Origin: Anammoximicrobium sp032229885
Lineage (GTDB): Bacteria; Planctomycetota; Planctomycetia; Pirellulales; Pirellulaceae
Direction of reading: 5' to 3'
Length of the DNA: 30,799 bases
NCBI GenBank assembly: GCA_032229885.1
Contig: JAVYAJ010000016.1
Location: forward strand, 1-30,799
Shown: positions 7,673 to 16,873 of the stretch, piece after piece
Layout: every line of letters starts with the position of its first letter
Position numbering within the stretch: position 1 is the first letter of the stretch
Program-made: the position numbers and the translations under genes
Notes under the pieces: generated by a model
The model's database searches: none
What the model was told of the DNA's origin: nothing
What the model saw: only the letters and a program-made list of their open reading frames with translations

Positions 7673-9505
7673 TTACCTGTTGTTCGCCATAGCCTGCAAC
7701 TGGTCGATCGAGCGGAGTTGTTCTTTCTCCAGGAATTCGCGGCCGTACTTGACGTTCAGGTGGTCCCAGGGCAAGGGTGCGTCGAGATCATAAGGCTCGT
7801 GCAACAACCGCTGGACATCCAGGCCCGTGTCCGCCAGCGCCTCCCACCACCGCTGGGGCGCGAAGCGTTCGCGCCAACTGTCCATCCGCGCCCCGCGCCG
7901 CCAGGCCAACTCGATCGCCTCGGCCACGCGCCGATCGCCTCGGCTGAGCGCGCCTTCGACCAGGCTGGTCTCGACATTGTGGCACTTGATCGCCACGCTG
8001 CCCAGCCGTCGGCGTTCGCGCAGCCGCCGATGGGCCTCGTGGAAATACTCGCGGGTTTGCATGGCGTTCCATTGAAACGGCGTGTGTGGTTTCGGGACGA
8101 AGTTCGCCACGCTCGCGGTCACTTGGCCCCGGCGGCCGCGCTCCTGTTTCCCGATCTCGGCAATCGTCTCGGCCATCTCGACGATGCCGTCCAGATCGAC
8201 CGTCCGTTCGCCGGGCAAGCCACACAGAAAGTATAGCTTGACGCTCTGGAACTGGTTGCGAAACGCCGTCCGGCAGCCCTCGTACAGATCCTCGTTCTTG
8301 ATCCTTTTGCGGATCTGCTCGCGCATGTCGTCGCGCGCCACCTCGGGGGCCAGCGTCAAGGCCGAGCGTCGTTCGTTGCCCATCAGGTCGGCGATCGTGC
8401 GCAACTGTTCGTTCACGCGCAGGCTGGGAACGCTGATGTTCACCCCCAGGGGCTGAAACACGTGTTTCAATTTTCGCACCAACTGCTCGAAGTGCGGATA
8501 GTCGCTGCTGGACAGCGACAGCAACGAGATCTCGTTGAAGCCGGTGTTGGCATAGCTTTCGCGCGCGGCGGCCACGAGCGTCTCGACCGAGCGGAACCGC
8601 ACCGGGCGTTTGATCGCCGTGCTCTGACAGAAGCGACACAACCGCGGGCAGCCGCGCATGATTTCGAGGGCGATTCGCTCGTGCACGCAGTTCACAAAGG
8701 GCACGATGGGCCGCGTCGGCGGGGGGTACGCTTCCAGATCGTCAATCCGCGACGCGTCGATCGTCTCGGGCGCGTCGGGAAGCATCCGCTCGAGTCCGAC
8801 GAAGCGGCCCGCGCGGTACTGCGGCTCGTAGAAGCGCGGCACGTAGGCGTATGGCAGCCGCCGGGCGACGTGCGCCAGCATCTCGGCCCGCTGTTCACGT
8901 CCCGCCGCGTCGGTGCGAAACCCGCCCGCGACGCGGCATTCGCGTCGCAGCTCGTTCCATAGGTCGCACACTTCCGGCAGACTGGCCTCGCCATCGCCGG
9001 CCGCAAACACGTCGATGAACGGGGCCAGCGGTTCGGGGTTCTGGGCGCAGGGCCCCCCGCCGATGACCAGCGGATCCAGCATCGTCCGTTGATCCGCGCG
9101 CAGCGGGATCCCGCCCAGGTCCAGCATGGTCAGCACGTTCGAGTAACACAGCTCGTATTGGAGCGAGAACCCGAGGACATCGAACTCGGCCAGCGGCGTG
9201 AAGGTCTCGAGGCTGTACAGCGGCAATCCCCCGTCGCGCAAACGGTCCTCCATGTCCGGCCACGGCGCGAAAGCGCGCTCGCAGTACCAATCCTCGCGGT
9301 CGTTCATCAGCGAGTACAGCACCTGCAACCCGTGGTGGCTCGTCCCGATCGAATAGAGATCCGGAAAAGCCAGGCACAATCTGCCGGACACCGTCCGTGG
9401 GTCTTTGCGAACCATGTTCAGCTCGCCACCCAGATACTGGGCAGGCGTCTGCACGTGCATCAGGATGCGGTCGACCAGACGCTGTTTCAAACTCGATTCG
9501 TTCAT
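7673..9505 (-). CDS. B12-binding-type radical SAM protein (TIGR03960-like)
   Basis: A 610-aa cytoplasmic protein. The cluster motif CPRLCRFC (Cys286, Cys290, Cys293) follows ALEIMRG, the usual radical SAM context. The N-terminal 250 residues match the cobalamin-domain region of this family: FPDLYSIGTSHHGLQVLY, APWPDME, VIGGGPCAQNPEP and FAAGDGE are typical. ISVPSLRVN, TLAPEVARDDMR and FVPKPHTPFQW follow in the expected order. The family is widespread but its reaction is unestablished; it often sits beside, or is fused to, a DUF2344 protein, which is not visible here. The start at 9505 is supported by the family-like N-terminus; the ribosome-binding site is weak. It is divergent from the Rieske operon, with 244 bp between starts. 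Confidence 0.85.
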   Translation of the reverse strand: MNESSLKQRLVDRILMHVQTPAQYLGGELNMVRKDPRTVSGRLCLAFPDLYSIGTSHHGLQVLYSLMNDREDWYCERAFAPWPDMEDRLRDGGLPLYSLETFTPLAEFDVLGFSLQYELCYSNVLTMLDLGGIPLRADQRTMLDPLVIGGGPCAQNPEPLAPFIDVFAAGDGEASLPEVCDLWNELRRECRVAGGFRTDAAGREQRAEMLAHVARRLPYAYVPRFYEPQYRAGRFVGLERMLPDAPETIDASRIDDLEAYPPPTRPIVPFVNCVHERIALEIMRGCPRLCRFCQSTAIKRPVRFRSVETLVAAARESYANTGFNEISLLSLSSSDYPHFEQLVRKLKHVFQPLGVNISVPSLRVNEQLRTIADLMGNERRSALTLAPEVARDDMREQIRKRIKNEDLYEGCRTAFRNQFQSVKLYFLCGLPGERTVDLDGIVEMAETIAEIGKQERGRRGQVTASVANFVPKPHTPFQWNAMQTREYFHEAHRRLRERRRLGSVAIKCHNVETSLVEGALSRGDRRVAEAIELAWRRGARMDSWRERFAPQRWWEALADTGLDVQRLLHEPYDLDAPLPWDHLNVKYGREFLEKEQLRSIDQLQAMANNR

Positions 9506-9596
9506 GGATCGCTTTCACGCGGCGCGGGCACGAAGGGGGGCGGCCGGTCCTGACACGCTGCCGAGTCTGCCGTAGAATTGGTTGCACGGTTCCTAC

Positions 9597-9634
9597 GTTC
9601 ATCCGGCAACCCCGCGTTCGTCCGGCAACCCCGC
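9597..9634. repeat. Tandem duplication of a 19-bp unit in the divergent promoter region
   Basis: Two adjacent 19-bp copies (9597-9615 and 9616-9634) share the core TCCGGCAACCCCGC and differ at one base. They lie between the divergent radical SAM gene and Rieske operon, where an operator could sit, but a neutral duplication is equally possible. Confidence 0.5.
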
Positions 9635-9749
9635 CGTGGGCGGCCGGGCATCGTCTGGCGCTGTTCGAGATTTTTGCGTTTGTCGCCGTCGATCATTGCC
9701 CAGGGTTTGTCATTGTCTCGGAAGTCCCGGATTTTTCCAGAGCGCTGTG

Positions 9750-10124
9750 ATGTCAGAGCACAGTTTTACCACGGTGGCCAGGGTCGGCGAGATTCCCGAC
9801 GGACAGGGCGTCTCGCGCGTCGTGGGAGAAAAGAGGATCGGCGTTTTCAACCTGGGCGGAACGTACCACGCGATCAACGACGTGTGCCCGCACATGGGCG
9901 ATTCTTTGGCCGCGGGCTGCCTCGAGGGCGACGTCGTGACCTGTCGCTGGCACGGCTGGCGATTCCGCGTCACCGACGGTACGTGGTGCGACAACCCGCG
10001 GATCAAGACGGACAGCTATGAGACCCGCGTCGTCGCAGACGAGATCCAGGTCCGAGTCGCCCTGCCGGACGCCGACCGCCCGCCGACGGCGCCGCCGCGC
10101 GGCGGGAGCCCAACGCAGACATGA
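9750..10124 (+). CDS. Rieske [2Fe-2S] ferredoxin (NirD-like)
   Basis: A 124-aa soluble protein with one Rieske domain. The cluster ligands are visible: Cys46 and His48 in CPHMGDSL, and Cys65 and His68 in CRWHGWRF. Length and lack of a signal peptide or membrane anchor fit small cytoplasmic Rieske ferredoxins and NirD-type subunits rather than bc1-complex Rieske proteins. The start at 9750 begins MSEHSFTTVARVGEIPDGQG, the usual opening of the family; longer upstream frames do not match, and no strong ribosome-binding site is seen. The stop overlaps the start of the next gene by ATGA, so it is the first gene of a coupled operon of membrane VWA proteins. A redox partner (oxygenase or reductase) is not present nearby. 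Confidence 0.88.
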   Translation: MSEHSFTTVARVGEIPDGQGVSRVVGEKRIGVFNLGGTYHAINDVCPHMGDSLAAGCLEGDVVTCRWHGWRFRVTDGTWCDNPRIKTDSYETRVVADEIQVRVALPDADRPPTAPPRGGSPTQT

Positions 10125-12298
10125 GCTGGCTGAGTTCGCTGTTGTCATCGCTGCCGTTCGCGAACGCTGCCATGCTGTTGTGGGGGCTGGCGGCGGGGCT
10201 GCCGGTCGTGATCCATCTGCTCAGTCGGCGGAAGCATCGCCCGATGGCCTGGGCGGCGATGACGTTTCTGCTGGCCGCGGTTCGCAAGAACGCCCGCCGC
10301 CTTCGGATCGAACAGATGACCCTGCTGCTGATCCGCACGGCAATCCTCGTCCTGCTGGCGATCGCGCTGGCCGATCCCGTATTTTCGCTGTTTCCACCGC
10401 GCGGGATTCCGCAGGGACGCGGCGAGCGGACACATTATCTTCTGGTTCTGGACGTCTCGTACTCGATGGATTGCCGCGAGGGCGAGCGGAGCCGGTTGGA
10501 TCATGCCAAGGAGTTGGCCGCGCAACTGGTCCGCGAAAGCCGCTTGGGGGATGGGTTCACCCTGGTGCTGCTGAGCGACGCGCCGCAGATTGCGATCGCC
10601 GATCCGGCGTTCGATCCGCGGGATGCGTTGGATGAAATCGAATCCGTCCGGGTTCGCCACGGCGGGGCGAATCTGTCCTTGACGCTGGCCCAGGTCGAAA
10701 ACGTCATGCAGTCCGTACAGCGGCAGCACCCACAGCTCGCGGCCACGCGGATCTGTTTCTTTACGGATTTGCAGCGCGCCACCTGGGACGACGTCAGCGG
10801 CGAGAATGTTCGCCGAGTGATCGCGCGGCTGGCCCAACACGCGCGGCTGTCGCTGGTCGACGTGGCGAGCGAGGACGTGGCCAATCTGGCAGTGACGGCG
10901 TTGGACTTGCGCGAATCGGCGGTCACGGTCGGACGAGAAGCGACGTTCACGGCCGAGATCCAGGCGTTCGGGACGCGCGACCGCATCCGAACCCGCGCAG
11001 CCTGGGTGGTCGATGACCAGCAGGTGCGCGCCGAGTCGATCAACGTCTCGGCGGCAGGCCGGACCAGTGTCTCGTTCACGCACGCGTTCGACAGTCCCGG
11101 CGAGCACCAGGTCGAAGTCCGCTTGGCGGACGACGCGTTGGCGTTGGATAATCGCCGCTGGCTGAGCGTGCCCGTGCGCGATGCGCTGCGCGTGTTGTGC
11201 ATCGAGGGCCGACCGGGGGCGGCCCGCTTCGTCGCGTACGCGCTCGAACCGAGCGACGACGCGGCGCCCCGCGTCCGACCGGTCATTCACGCCGAGAACG
11301 CGCTGCTGGAACAGGATCTGCGTCGCTTCGAGTGCGTCGTACTGAGCAACGTGCGGCGTTTCACGCGCGACGAAGCAGCCGTGCTCGGCCGGTACGTCCG
11401 TGGCGGCGGCGGGCTGATCGTGACGCTTGGGGACCAGACGCAAGCCGACAATTACAACCAGATGCTGGTCGACCAGGCTGCGATCCGCGTGCTGCCCGCC
11501 CGCCTGCTGCGGGTCGCGGACACGGCCGAGTATACGTTTGCGCCGCTGGAGTACCGCCACCCGATCGTTGCGCCTTTCGCCGGCCACGAGCGGAGCGGCC
11601 TGTTGACGACGCCGATCTGGAAGTATTGGCGCGTGGAACGGCTCGACGCGTCGCGCGTCGCGCTGGCGTACAATACGGGCGATCCGGCGATCATCGACGA
11701 GACGTTCCGACGCGGGCGAACGATCCTGTTGACGACCGCCGCCAGCCCGGATTGCCTGGACCGCACGACCGATCCGCCCACGCCTTGGACTGCGCTGGCC
11801 ACCTGGCCGAGTTTTCCGCCGCTGGTTCAGGAGATGCTGGCCGACGCCGTCCGCGGCCAGATCCAAACGCGGAACGTGCTGGTCGGCGAGCCTTTGGAAG
11901 GGACGCTGCCGGGCCCGGCGTCCGGAGGAACCGCGTTGACGATCCAGATGCCCGGGGGCGAATCCGCGCGCGTTCCGCTCCGGACGACAAGCGATGGCGA
12001 CACATGGTCTTTCACGGAAACCGCCGCCAGCGGAATGTACGTGGCCGCGGCGGGAACGGCAGCGGAGACGAGCCAGCGGTACGCCGTGAACCTCCGCCCG
12101 CGGGAAAGCGACTTGAGCAGACTTGACAGCACGCTGTTGCCAGGCGAGTTCGAGCCGCAGTCGCCGCGAGCCGCGGCCGCGAGCGAATCCGCGGCGCCCC
12201 AGCCGACCCAGTACTATCGCTATTTCCTGGCGATGATCCTGGTGCTGCTGTTGAGCGAGACGACGTTAGCCTGGCACTTCGGAAGCGCTGCGGCATGA
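10121..12298 (+). CDS. BatA-domain membrane protein with VWA and GATase-like regions
   Basis: A 725-aa inner-membrane protein. Residues 1-90 form the BatA N-terminal region: a first hydrophobic helix, IHLLSRRKHRPMAW at 31-44, and a second helix at about 68-88. A von Willebrand A domain follows, with a DxSxS metal site at Asp111, Ser113 and Ser115 (LDVSYSMD). Residues of about 350-450 (LRVLCIEGRPGAAR to GGGGLIVTLGD) resemble the class I glutamine amidotransferase-like fold seen in such proteins, without an evident catalytic cysteine. A C-terminal membrane helix lies at about 695-718. Bat proteins are associated with MoxR-type chaperone systems and stress tolerance, but their mechanism is poorly defined. 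It is coupled by ATGA overlaps to the Rieske gene before it and the VWA gene after it. No MoxR or DUF58 gene is in the window. Confidence 0.83.
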   Translation: MSWLSSLLSSLPFANAAMLLWGLAAGLPVVIHLLSRRKHRPMAWAAMTFLLAAVRKNARRLRIEQMTLLLIRTAILVLLAIALADPVFSLFPPRGIPQGRGERTHYLLVLDVSYSMDCREGERSRLDHAKELAAQLVRESRLGDGFTLVLLSDAPQIAIADPAFDPRDALDEIESVRVRHGGANLSLTLAQVENVMQSVQRQHPQLAATRICFFTDLQRATWDDVSGENVRRVIARLAQHARLSLVDVASEDVANLAVTALDLRESAVTVGREATFTAEIQAFGTRDRIRTRAAWVVDDQQVRAESINVSAAGRTSVSFTHAFDSPGEHQVEVRLADDALALDNRRWLSVPVRDALRVLCIEGRPGAARFVAYALEPSDDAAPRVRPVIHAENALLEQDLRRFECVVLSNVRRFTRDEAAVLGRYVRGGGGLIVTLGDQTQADNYNQMLVDQAAIRVLPARLLRVADTAEYTFAPLEYRHPIVAPFAGHERSGLLTTPIWKYWRVERLDASRVALAYNTGDPAIIDETFRRGRTILLTTAASPDCLDRTTDPPTPWTALATWPSFPPLVQEMLADAVRGQIQTRNVLVGEPLEGTLPGPASGGTALTIQMPGGESARVPLRTTSDGDTWSFTETAASGMYVAAAGTAAETSQRYAVNLRPRESDLSRLDSTLLPGEFEPQSPRAAAASESAAPQPTQYYRYFLAMILVLLLSETTLAWHFGSAAA

Positions 12299-14790
12299 TG
12301 GATTCGTTGCTCCAGACCTGGCACGACCTGCGCGATTTCGTGTTTCCCGGGCATATTCCCGGGGCCGAGGTCACGCGGTCGCACTCGTGGCCGTGGGGGC
12401 CAGCCATCGTCGTGGTCGTGTTTGTCGCAGCGGCGGCCTGGGTGACGTTCATCTACGCCCGGGAACGCACGGCGGCCAGCCGCACGTTGCGCGTCACGCT
12501 GGCCGCGTTGCGGATCGCCCTGCTCGGGCTCGTCCTGTTTCTGCTGTACGGTTGGATGCTGCACCGCCACCGGACCGATCTGCCCGATCTGGTGCTGCTG
12601 ATCGACGACTCGGCCAGCATGGCCACGGTCGACGACGATCGCGATCCGCAACAACAGGCGAGGCTCGCCCGGCGTCTGCAATCCGCCGGGCTGCGGCAGC
12701 CGTCGCGGATCGCGTTGGCCAAGCTGCTGTTGATCGAACGGGACGCTGGGCTGTTGCGCCAGTTGCAGCAACGTTACCGCGTGAAAGCCTATCGCCTCGG
12801 CCGCACGCTGCGGCCGCTCGTCGACGCGTCCGAGACGGGGGCCGAAAATCCGGAGGGCCTCGGCGGGGAAAGTCCGCGTGGCAGCCCGAACGGCCTGCGA
12901 GACGCGATCCGCCGCTTGGATGCCGACCAACCGTCCAGCAAGCTGGGCGCCGGCGTCCAAGACGCCCTCGCGATTCAGCGCGGCCGCCCGACGGCGGCGA
13001 TGGTGATTCTGTCCGACGGCGTGACGACCGACGGCAAGACGATCGGGGAAGCCGCGGTCGAAGCGCGGCGGCGCGTCGTGCCGCTGTTCACGATCGGGCT
13101 GGGGAACAGTCGTCCGCCCCGCGACGTACAGGTCGCCGACTTGCTGGTCGACGACGTGGTCTTCGTCGGGGATCTGGTTCATTTCGACTTTCAGGTCGTC
13201 GCCACCGGGTTCGCCGGACAACGGGCGATCGCGCGACTGTCGGTCGGCGGCCAGGCCGGGCCGGCAGTGGCTGGCCCGACGGCGTCCGGGCCGGCGGTGG
13301 CCGAACGGGCGTTGACGTTGGGCCAGGACGGCGTTTCGCAGAACGTGCGCTTGTCGCACCGGATGACGGAACAGGGCGACTTTGAATGCGCGGTCGAGGT
13401 CGAACCGATCACGGGCGAGGCGAACACGCAGAACAACCGGCTGACCTGCACGGTCAAGGTCCGCGACGATACGCTTCGCGTGCTGTACGTCCAAGCCTAT
13501 CCGAGCTACGACTTTCGGTATCTGAAGACCTTGCTGGGCCGCAGCCTGAAACGCGATTCGTCGAGCAAGGCGGTCGAGCTGACGAGCGTCCTGCAGGAGG
13601 CCGACTTGGACTACGCCGAGTCGGACGAGACGGCCGCGCGGACCTTTCCGGCCAGTCGCGAAGAATTGTTCGCCTACGATGTCCTGATCTTCGGCGACGT
13701 CAATCCGGCGTTCCTGAACACGACCGCGCTGGAGAATATCGCGGCGTTTGTGGCACAGCGCGGTGGCGGTCTGGTGGTCCTGGCGGGCCCGCGGTACACG
13801 CCGTTGGCGTACCGCGGCACGCCTCTGTCCGCGCTGCTGCCGATCGATGTCGAGACCGCTGCGCTGCCGCCGTCCGGCGCGACCCTGGATCGCGGTTTCG
13901 TGCCTCAACCCACCCGGCTGGGCATCGCCAGCCCTTCGCTGCAACTGGCGGATACGTTGGCGGCCAGTTTGGCCGTATGGCGCGAGATGCCGCCCTGGTA
14001 CTGGTCGCTCGCGGCGGCCGATTTGCGGCCCGGCGGCCGCGCGCTGGCCGCCGACCCGTCGCGGGTCGGGACGGGCGGCGAACACTTGCCGATGATCTCG
14101 ATGCAGTTTGTCGGCGCGGGCAAAGTGATCTTTCACGCCTCGGACGAGACGTACCGCTGGGCGCATCATCCCGACGGCGAGACGTACTACGCCCGCTACT
14201 GGATCCAGACCCTGCGGTATTTGAGCCGAGCCAAACTGTTGGAGGGCGGGCGACTGGCCGAGCTGACGACCGATCGCAACGAATACCGTCGCGGCGAGGC
14301 GGTCCGGTTGCGGGCTCGATTTCTGGACGACCGCTTGGCGCCGGCCGCCGACGATGGCGTCACGCTCATTCTGGAATCGGACGGCAACCCGCGACGCCAG
14401 CTCGTCTTGCATCGCGACGCCGTCAATCGAGGCGTGTTCGATGGAACGGCCGCCGATCTTCCGGACGGCAAGTACCGGGCCTGGATCGCTGCGCCGAGCG
14501 TCGGCGGCCCGTCGCCATCGCAACGGTTTGCGGTTGTGTCGCCGCCGGGCGAACAGGCGCGGCTCGAGATGGACGCCGCCGACCTGCAGGCGGCCGCGAA
14601 CACCTCGCAGGGGCGGTTCTACACGTGGCCCACGGCCGGCCGCCTGTTGGCCGATCTGCCGCCGGGGCGCCAAGTTCGGATCGAATCGCTGGCCCCGACG
14701 CCGATCTGGAATTCGCCGGTCTGGGCCGCGGTGTTCGTGGCCCTGATCGCCGCCGAATGGTTGTTGCGGAAGCGGGCCGGATTGGTATGA
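12295..14790 (+). CDS. VWA and GATase-like membrane protein
   Basis: An 831-aa membrane protein with the same general plan as its upstream neighbour. Membrane helices lie at about 35-54 and 68-88. The VWA domain starts at about 99, with the DxSxS metal site Asp104, Ser106, Ser108 (LLIDDSASM), and runs to about 262. A beta-rich segment follows, then a GATase-like region at about 390-530 (LRVLYVQAYPSYDFRYL, GGGLVVLAGPRY). A final helix lies at about 803-822. This is the planctomycete type of large putative membrane protein usually paired with a BatA protein; the molecular function is unknown. The start at 12295 overlaps the preceding stop by ATGA (the next codon, 12298, is also ATG), and its own stop overlaps the permease start by ATGA, giving translational coupling throughout. 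Confidence 0.82.
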   Translation: MMDSLLQTWHDLRDFVFPGHIPGAEVTRSHSWPWGPAIVVVVFVAAAAWVTFIYARERTAASRTLRVTLAALRIALLGLVLFLLYGWMLHRHRTDLPDLVLLIDDSASMATVDDDRDPQQQARLARRLQSAGLRQPSRIALAKLLLIERDAGLLRQLQQRYRVKAYRLGRTLRPLVDASETGAENPEGLGGESPRGSPNGLRDAIRRLDADQPSSKLGAGVQDALAIQRGRPTAAMVILSDGVTTDGKTIGEAAVEARRRVVPLFTIGLGNSRPPRDVQVADLLVDDVVFVGDLVHFDFQVVATGFAGQRAIARLSVGGQAGPAVAGPTASGPAVAERALTLGQDGVSQNVRLSHRMTEQGDFECAVEVEPITGEANTQNNRLTCTVKVRDDTLRVLYVQAYPSYDFRYLKTLLGRSLKRDSSSKAVELTSVLQEADLDYAESDETAARTFPASREELFAYDVLIFGDVNPAFLNTTALENIAAFVAQRGGGLVVLAGPRYTPLAYRGTPLSALLPIDVETAALPPSGATLDRGFVPQPTRLGIASPSLQLADTLAASLAVWREMPPWYWSLAAADLRPGGRALAADPSRVGTGGEHLPMISMQFVGAGKVIFHASDETYRWAHHPDGETYYARYWIQTLRYLSRAKLLEGGRLAELTTDRNEYRRGEAVRLRARFLDDRLAPAADDGVTLILESDGNPRRQLVLHRDAVNRGVFDGTAADLPDGKYRAWIAAPSVGGPSPSQRFAVVSPPGEQARLEMDAADLQAAANTSQGRFYTWPTAGRLLADLPPGRQVRIESLAPTPIWNSPVWAAVFVALIAAEWLLRKRAGLV

Positions 14791-15773
14791 TGCGGCGGAG
14801 CTGGATTATGAATCATTCGCTGATCAAGAAATCGATCGTCGAAGCGCGGCTGTTGCTCGCGTCGTGCGCGCTGGCGCTGTTCGGCTTTTGCTGGACTCGC
14901 GTGTGGCTGGTCAGCCAGTTCGAGATGGGCCGCTTTCAGACGATCATCGAACAGTTTCAAGAGTTCGAGCGGTTTTTCGCGGTGCCGTTTGAACAACTGT
15001 TCACCTACGCTGGACGAATCGCCCTGACGTTCGACGAACCGATCGTCATCCTGTCGATGTCGTTATGGGCTATCGCACGCGGGTCGGATTGCGTCAGCGG
15101 CGAGATCGGCCGTGGCACGATGGAGATGCTGCTGGCCCAGCCCGTCAGCCGATTTCAAGTGCTGGCGTCCAGCTCGCTGGTCACCGTCGTCGGAGCCGGC
15201 CTGTTGGCGCTCGCCGCGTGGCTGGGCGTCTACGTCGGGATCCGCACAACCGTTCTCGAAGAGCCCGCACCGGCCGAACGGCTGGTCATCCCCTGGTTCG
15301 ACCTCGAGCTGCCAAACCCGCTGGCCAAGACGCAAATGCAGCGTGTGCCGATGGGCGAGCGCGTCGAGGCCGCCTCGTTTTCGCCCGCGGCCTTCAATCT
15401 GTTCTCGCTGGGCGTCTTCGGCGCCGGCTTGAGCACGCTGTTGTCCGCGTGCGACCGCTACCGTTGGCGCACGATCGGGATCGTGGTCGGTTTTTATATC
15501 GTGCAGATGACCGTCAAGATCATCGGGCTGGCCGCGGACCATCTGGCCTGGCTGCGCCGCCTGACGTTTTTCACCGCTTACGATCCGGAACGTTTCGTGG
15601 CCGTCGCCGTGCGCGACCCCGCAGCGGCCTGGTCGTTCTGGAATTGGGACGCCGCGGGCGAGTCCGTCCTGGGCCCGCTGGGCTACAACGGCATCTTGTT
15701 GGGGCTGGGCTTGGCCGGCTTCATCGCCGCCGCGATTGCGTTTCGTGTGCGCGACCTGCCCGCACCGCTGTGA
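14787..15773 (+). CDS. ABC-2-type transporter permease
   Basis: A 328-aa inner-membrane protein with about six hydrophobic segments, at roughly 22-42, 85-100, 130-152, 205-225, 233-255 and 297-318. SGEIGRGTMEMLLAQPVSRFQVL is the characteristic coupling-helix region of ABC-2 permeases, where SGEIGRGT..LLAQPVSR contacts the ATPase. Possible starts are 14787, 14790 and 14808; 14787 overlaps the previous stop by ATGA, as elsewhere in this operon. The same frame is open far upstream inside the VWA gene, but that is a shadow. No ATPase subunit lies next to it, so the partner must be encoded elsewhere. In planctomycetes such permeases often travel with BatA/VWA genes; the cargo is unknown. Confidence 0.8.
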   Translation: MMRRSWIMNHSLIKKSIVEARLLLASCALALFGFCWTRVWLVSQFEMGRFQTIIEQFQEFERFFAVPFEQLFTYAGRIALTFDEPIVILSMSLWAIARGSDCVSGEIGRGTMEMLLAQPVSRFQVLASSSLVTVVGAGLLALAAWLGVYVGIRTTVLEEPAPAERLVIPWFDLELPNPLAKTQMQRVPMGERVEAASFSPAAFNLFSLGVFGAGLSTLLSACDRYRWRTIGIVVGFYIVQMTVKIIGLAADHLAWLRRLTFFTAYDPERFVAVAVRDPAAAWSFWNWDAAGESVLGPLGYNGILLGLGLAGFIAAAIAFRVRDLPAPL

Positions 15774-16270
15774 GCTGTGTGCCGTCCTGTTTCCCACGTC
15801 CGGCCCGGCGGCGGGAATACGACTAGAAGCTCTACAGGTCTGGCTTGCGGCAGCTTGGCGAACGAAAAATATGTGGATTTCTCGTCGATCGACCAAGTTA
15901 GCTTGACTGACACGGCGGGCAGAGACAAGATACTATTCGGTGCTGGCGTTGCGCATCCGCCGCGGCACCAGTGGTGTGTTCGATTCGACCCTACGGGGCG
16001 GATTGCGGGCGACGTTGCGACGGGAGGGCGCGCGTTGAGCCGCGCGTCGAGCGTGTCGCCGCCGGTTGGCTTGTTGGTGCGGCCCGCTGAAATACCGGGT
16101 TTATCGTGGGACAAGCCGGAGATCCGAACGAAGGCCGCCCGACGCATTCGCGATGTAGACCGCATCGTTCTTTTTCTTTTCTCTGCCAGGCGAGCGGACC
16201 GGGAGTTCGAAAGTCAAGCATCGTTCGAGTTGCGAATCGTCATCCTATTATCGATCTGGAGGGAGGTGCG
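15774..16270. other. Intergenic stretch upstream of the lipoprotein gene
   Basis: About 500 bp. Open frames on both strands have no family-like sequence. A TATTAT box at 16246-16251, 19 bases before the lipoprotein start, is a possible -10, but no matching -35 hexamer is evident. Nothing else was recognised. Confidence 0.5.
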
Positions 16271-16873
16271 ATGTTCGCGAGATATTCGTGGCATCACGTG
16301 AGCGGGTGTCTGATCTTGGCGCTGGCCGCGGTCGGCTGTGGCGGCAAGAGCATCAGCGATCTAGCGTCATCGGTCAAGGACGCCGCTAGCCAGGGCGTTC
16401 AATCGGTGCAGGAGAAAACGCAGCAGGCGGCCGAAGCCGTCGGTGCGGTGGCGGACAAAGCCAGCGAGGTTGCCCAACTGGCAGGCACGATCAAGATCCA
16501 GGTCGACCAGCCGATAGAGACCTCGGCGTGCTACGTGACCTTTTCGCCGTTGAGCGCGGCGAGTGTCGGCGTGCTTCAGTTGCAGAGCTATCGCGACGCC
16601 GAGCAGGAGTCTTTCCCATCTATCTTCGTCCGCGCCCAAACCTCGACGACGACGCTGGCGGAACTCGCCGGCCAGACGATCGCCGCCCAGGTGTTCGTTC
16701 AGCCTCAAGAGAACGGGCCTCTGTGGACGGCGACCGACCAGCCCGTGCAATTGAAGGTCGCGTCGATCGACCAGGGAAAGCTGACGGCCGAGATCGCCGG
16801 TGGCAATCTGGTAAATAGCCAGACGGGCGCGTCGCAGACGATGACCGGCACGTTCGAGGGTATGGTGCAATAA
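16271..16873 (+). CDS. Putative secreted lipoprotein of unknown function
   Basis: A 200-aa protein I do not recognise. The N-terminus has a signal peptide (residues 5-22) ending in LAAVGC, so Cys23 is a plausible lipidation site followed by GGKS. Residues 27-68 are Ala/Gln/Val-rich and helical, with heptad-like VKDAASQGVQSVQEKTQQAA, suggesting an amphipathic helix or coiled coil. Residues 70-200 are predicted mainly beta, Thr/Gln-rich and without catalytic motifs. GGAGGGAGG just upstream of 16271 is a strong ribosome-binding site and fixes the start. The gene stands alone between two gaps of about 500 bp. It is probably envelope-associated. Confidence 0.75.
   Translation: MFARYSWHHVSGCLILALAAVGCGGKSISDLASSVKDAASQGVQSVQEKTQQAAEAVGAVADKASEVAQLAGTIKIQVDQPIETSACYVTFSPLSAASVGVLQLQSYRDAEQESFPSIFVRAQTSTTTLAELAGQTIAAQVFVQPQENGPLWTATDQPVQLKVASIDQGKLTAEIAGGNLVNSQTGASQTMTGTFEGMVQ

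Noticed and set aside
10145..11866. 573-codon open frame opposite the BatA gene
   Set aside because: Same reason: low-complexity shadow without family similarity.
12220..14673. 817-codon open frame on the minus strand opposite the VWA gene
   Set aside because: It is an antisense shadow of GC-rich codon use: Arg/Gln-rich, no domains, and the plus-strand protein has clear VWA and membrane features.
13386..14786. In-frame extension of the ABC permease into the VWA gene
   Set aside because: The permease-like sequence begins only at 14787-14808, with an ATGA overlap typical of this operon.
15777..16301. 174-codon plus-strand frame after the permease
   Set aside because: No domain, no ribosome-binding site, and it overlaps the well-started lipoprotein gene.
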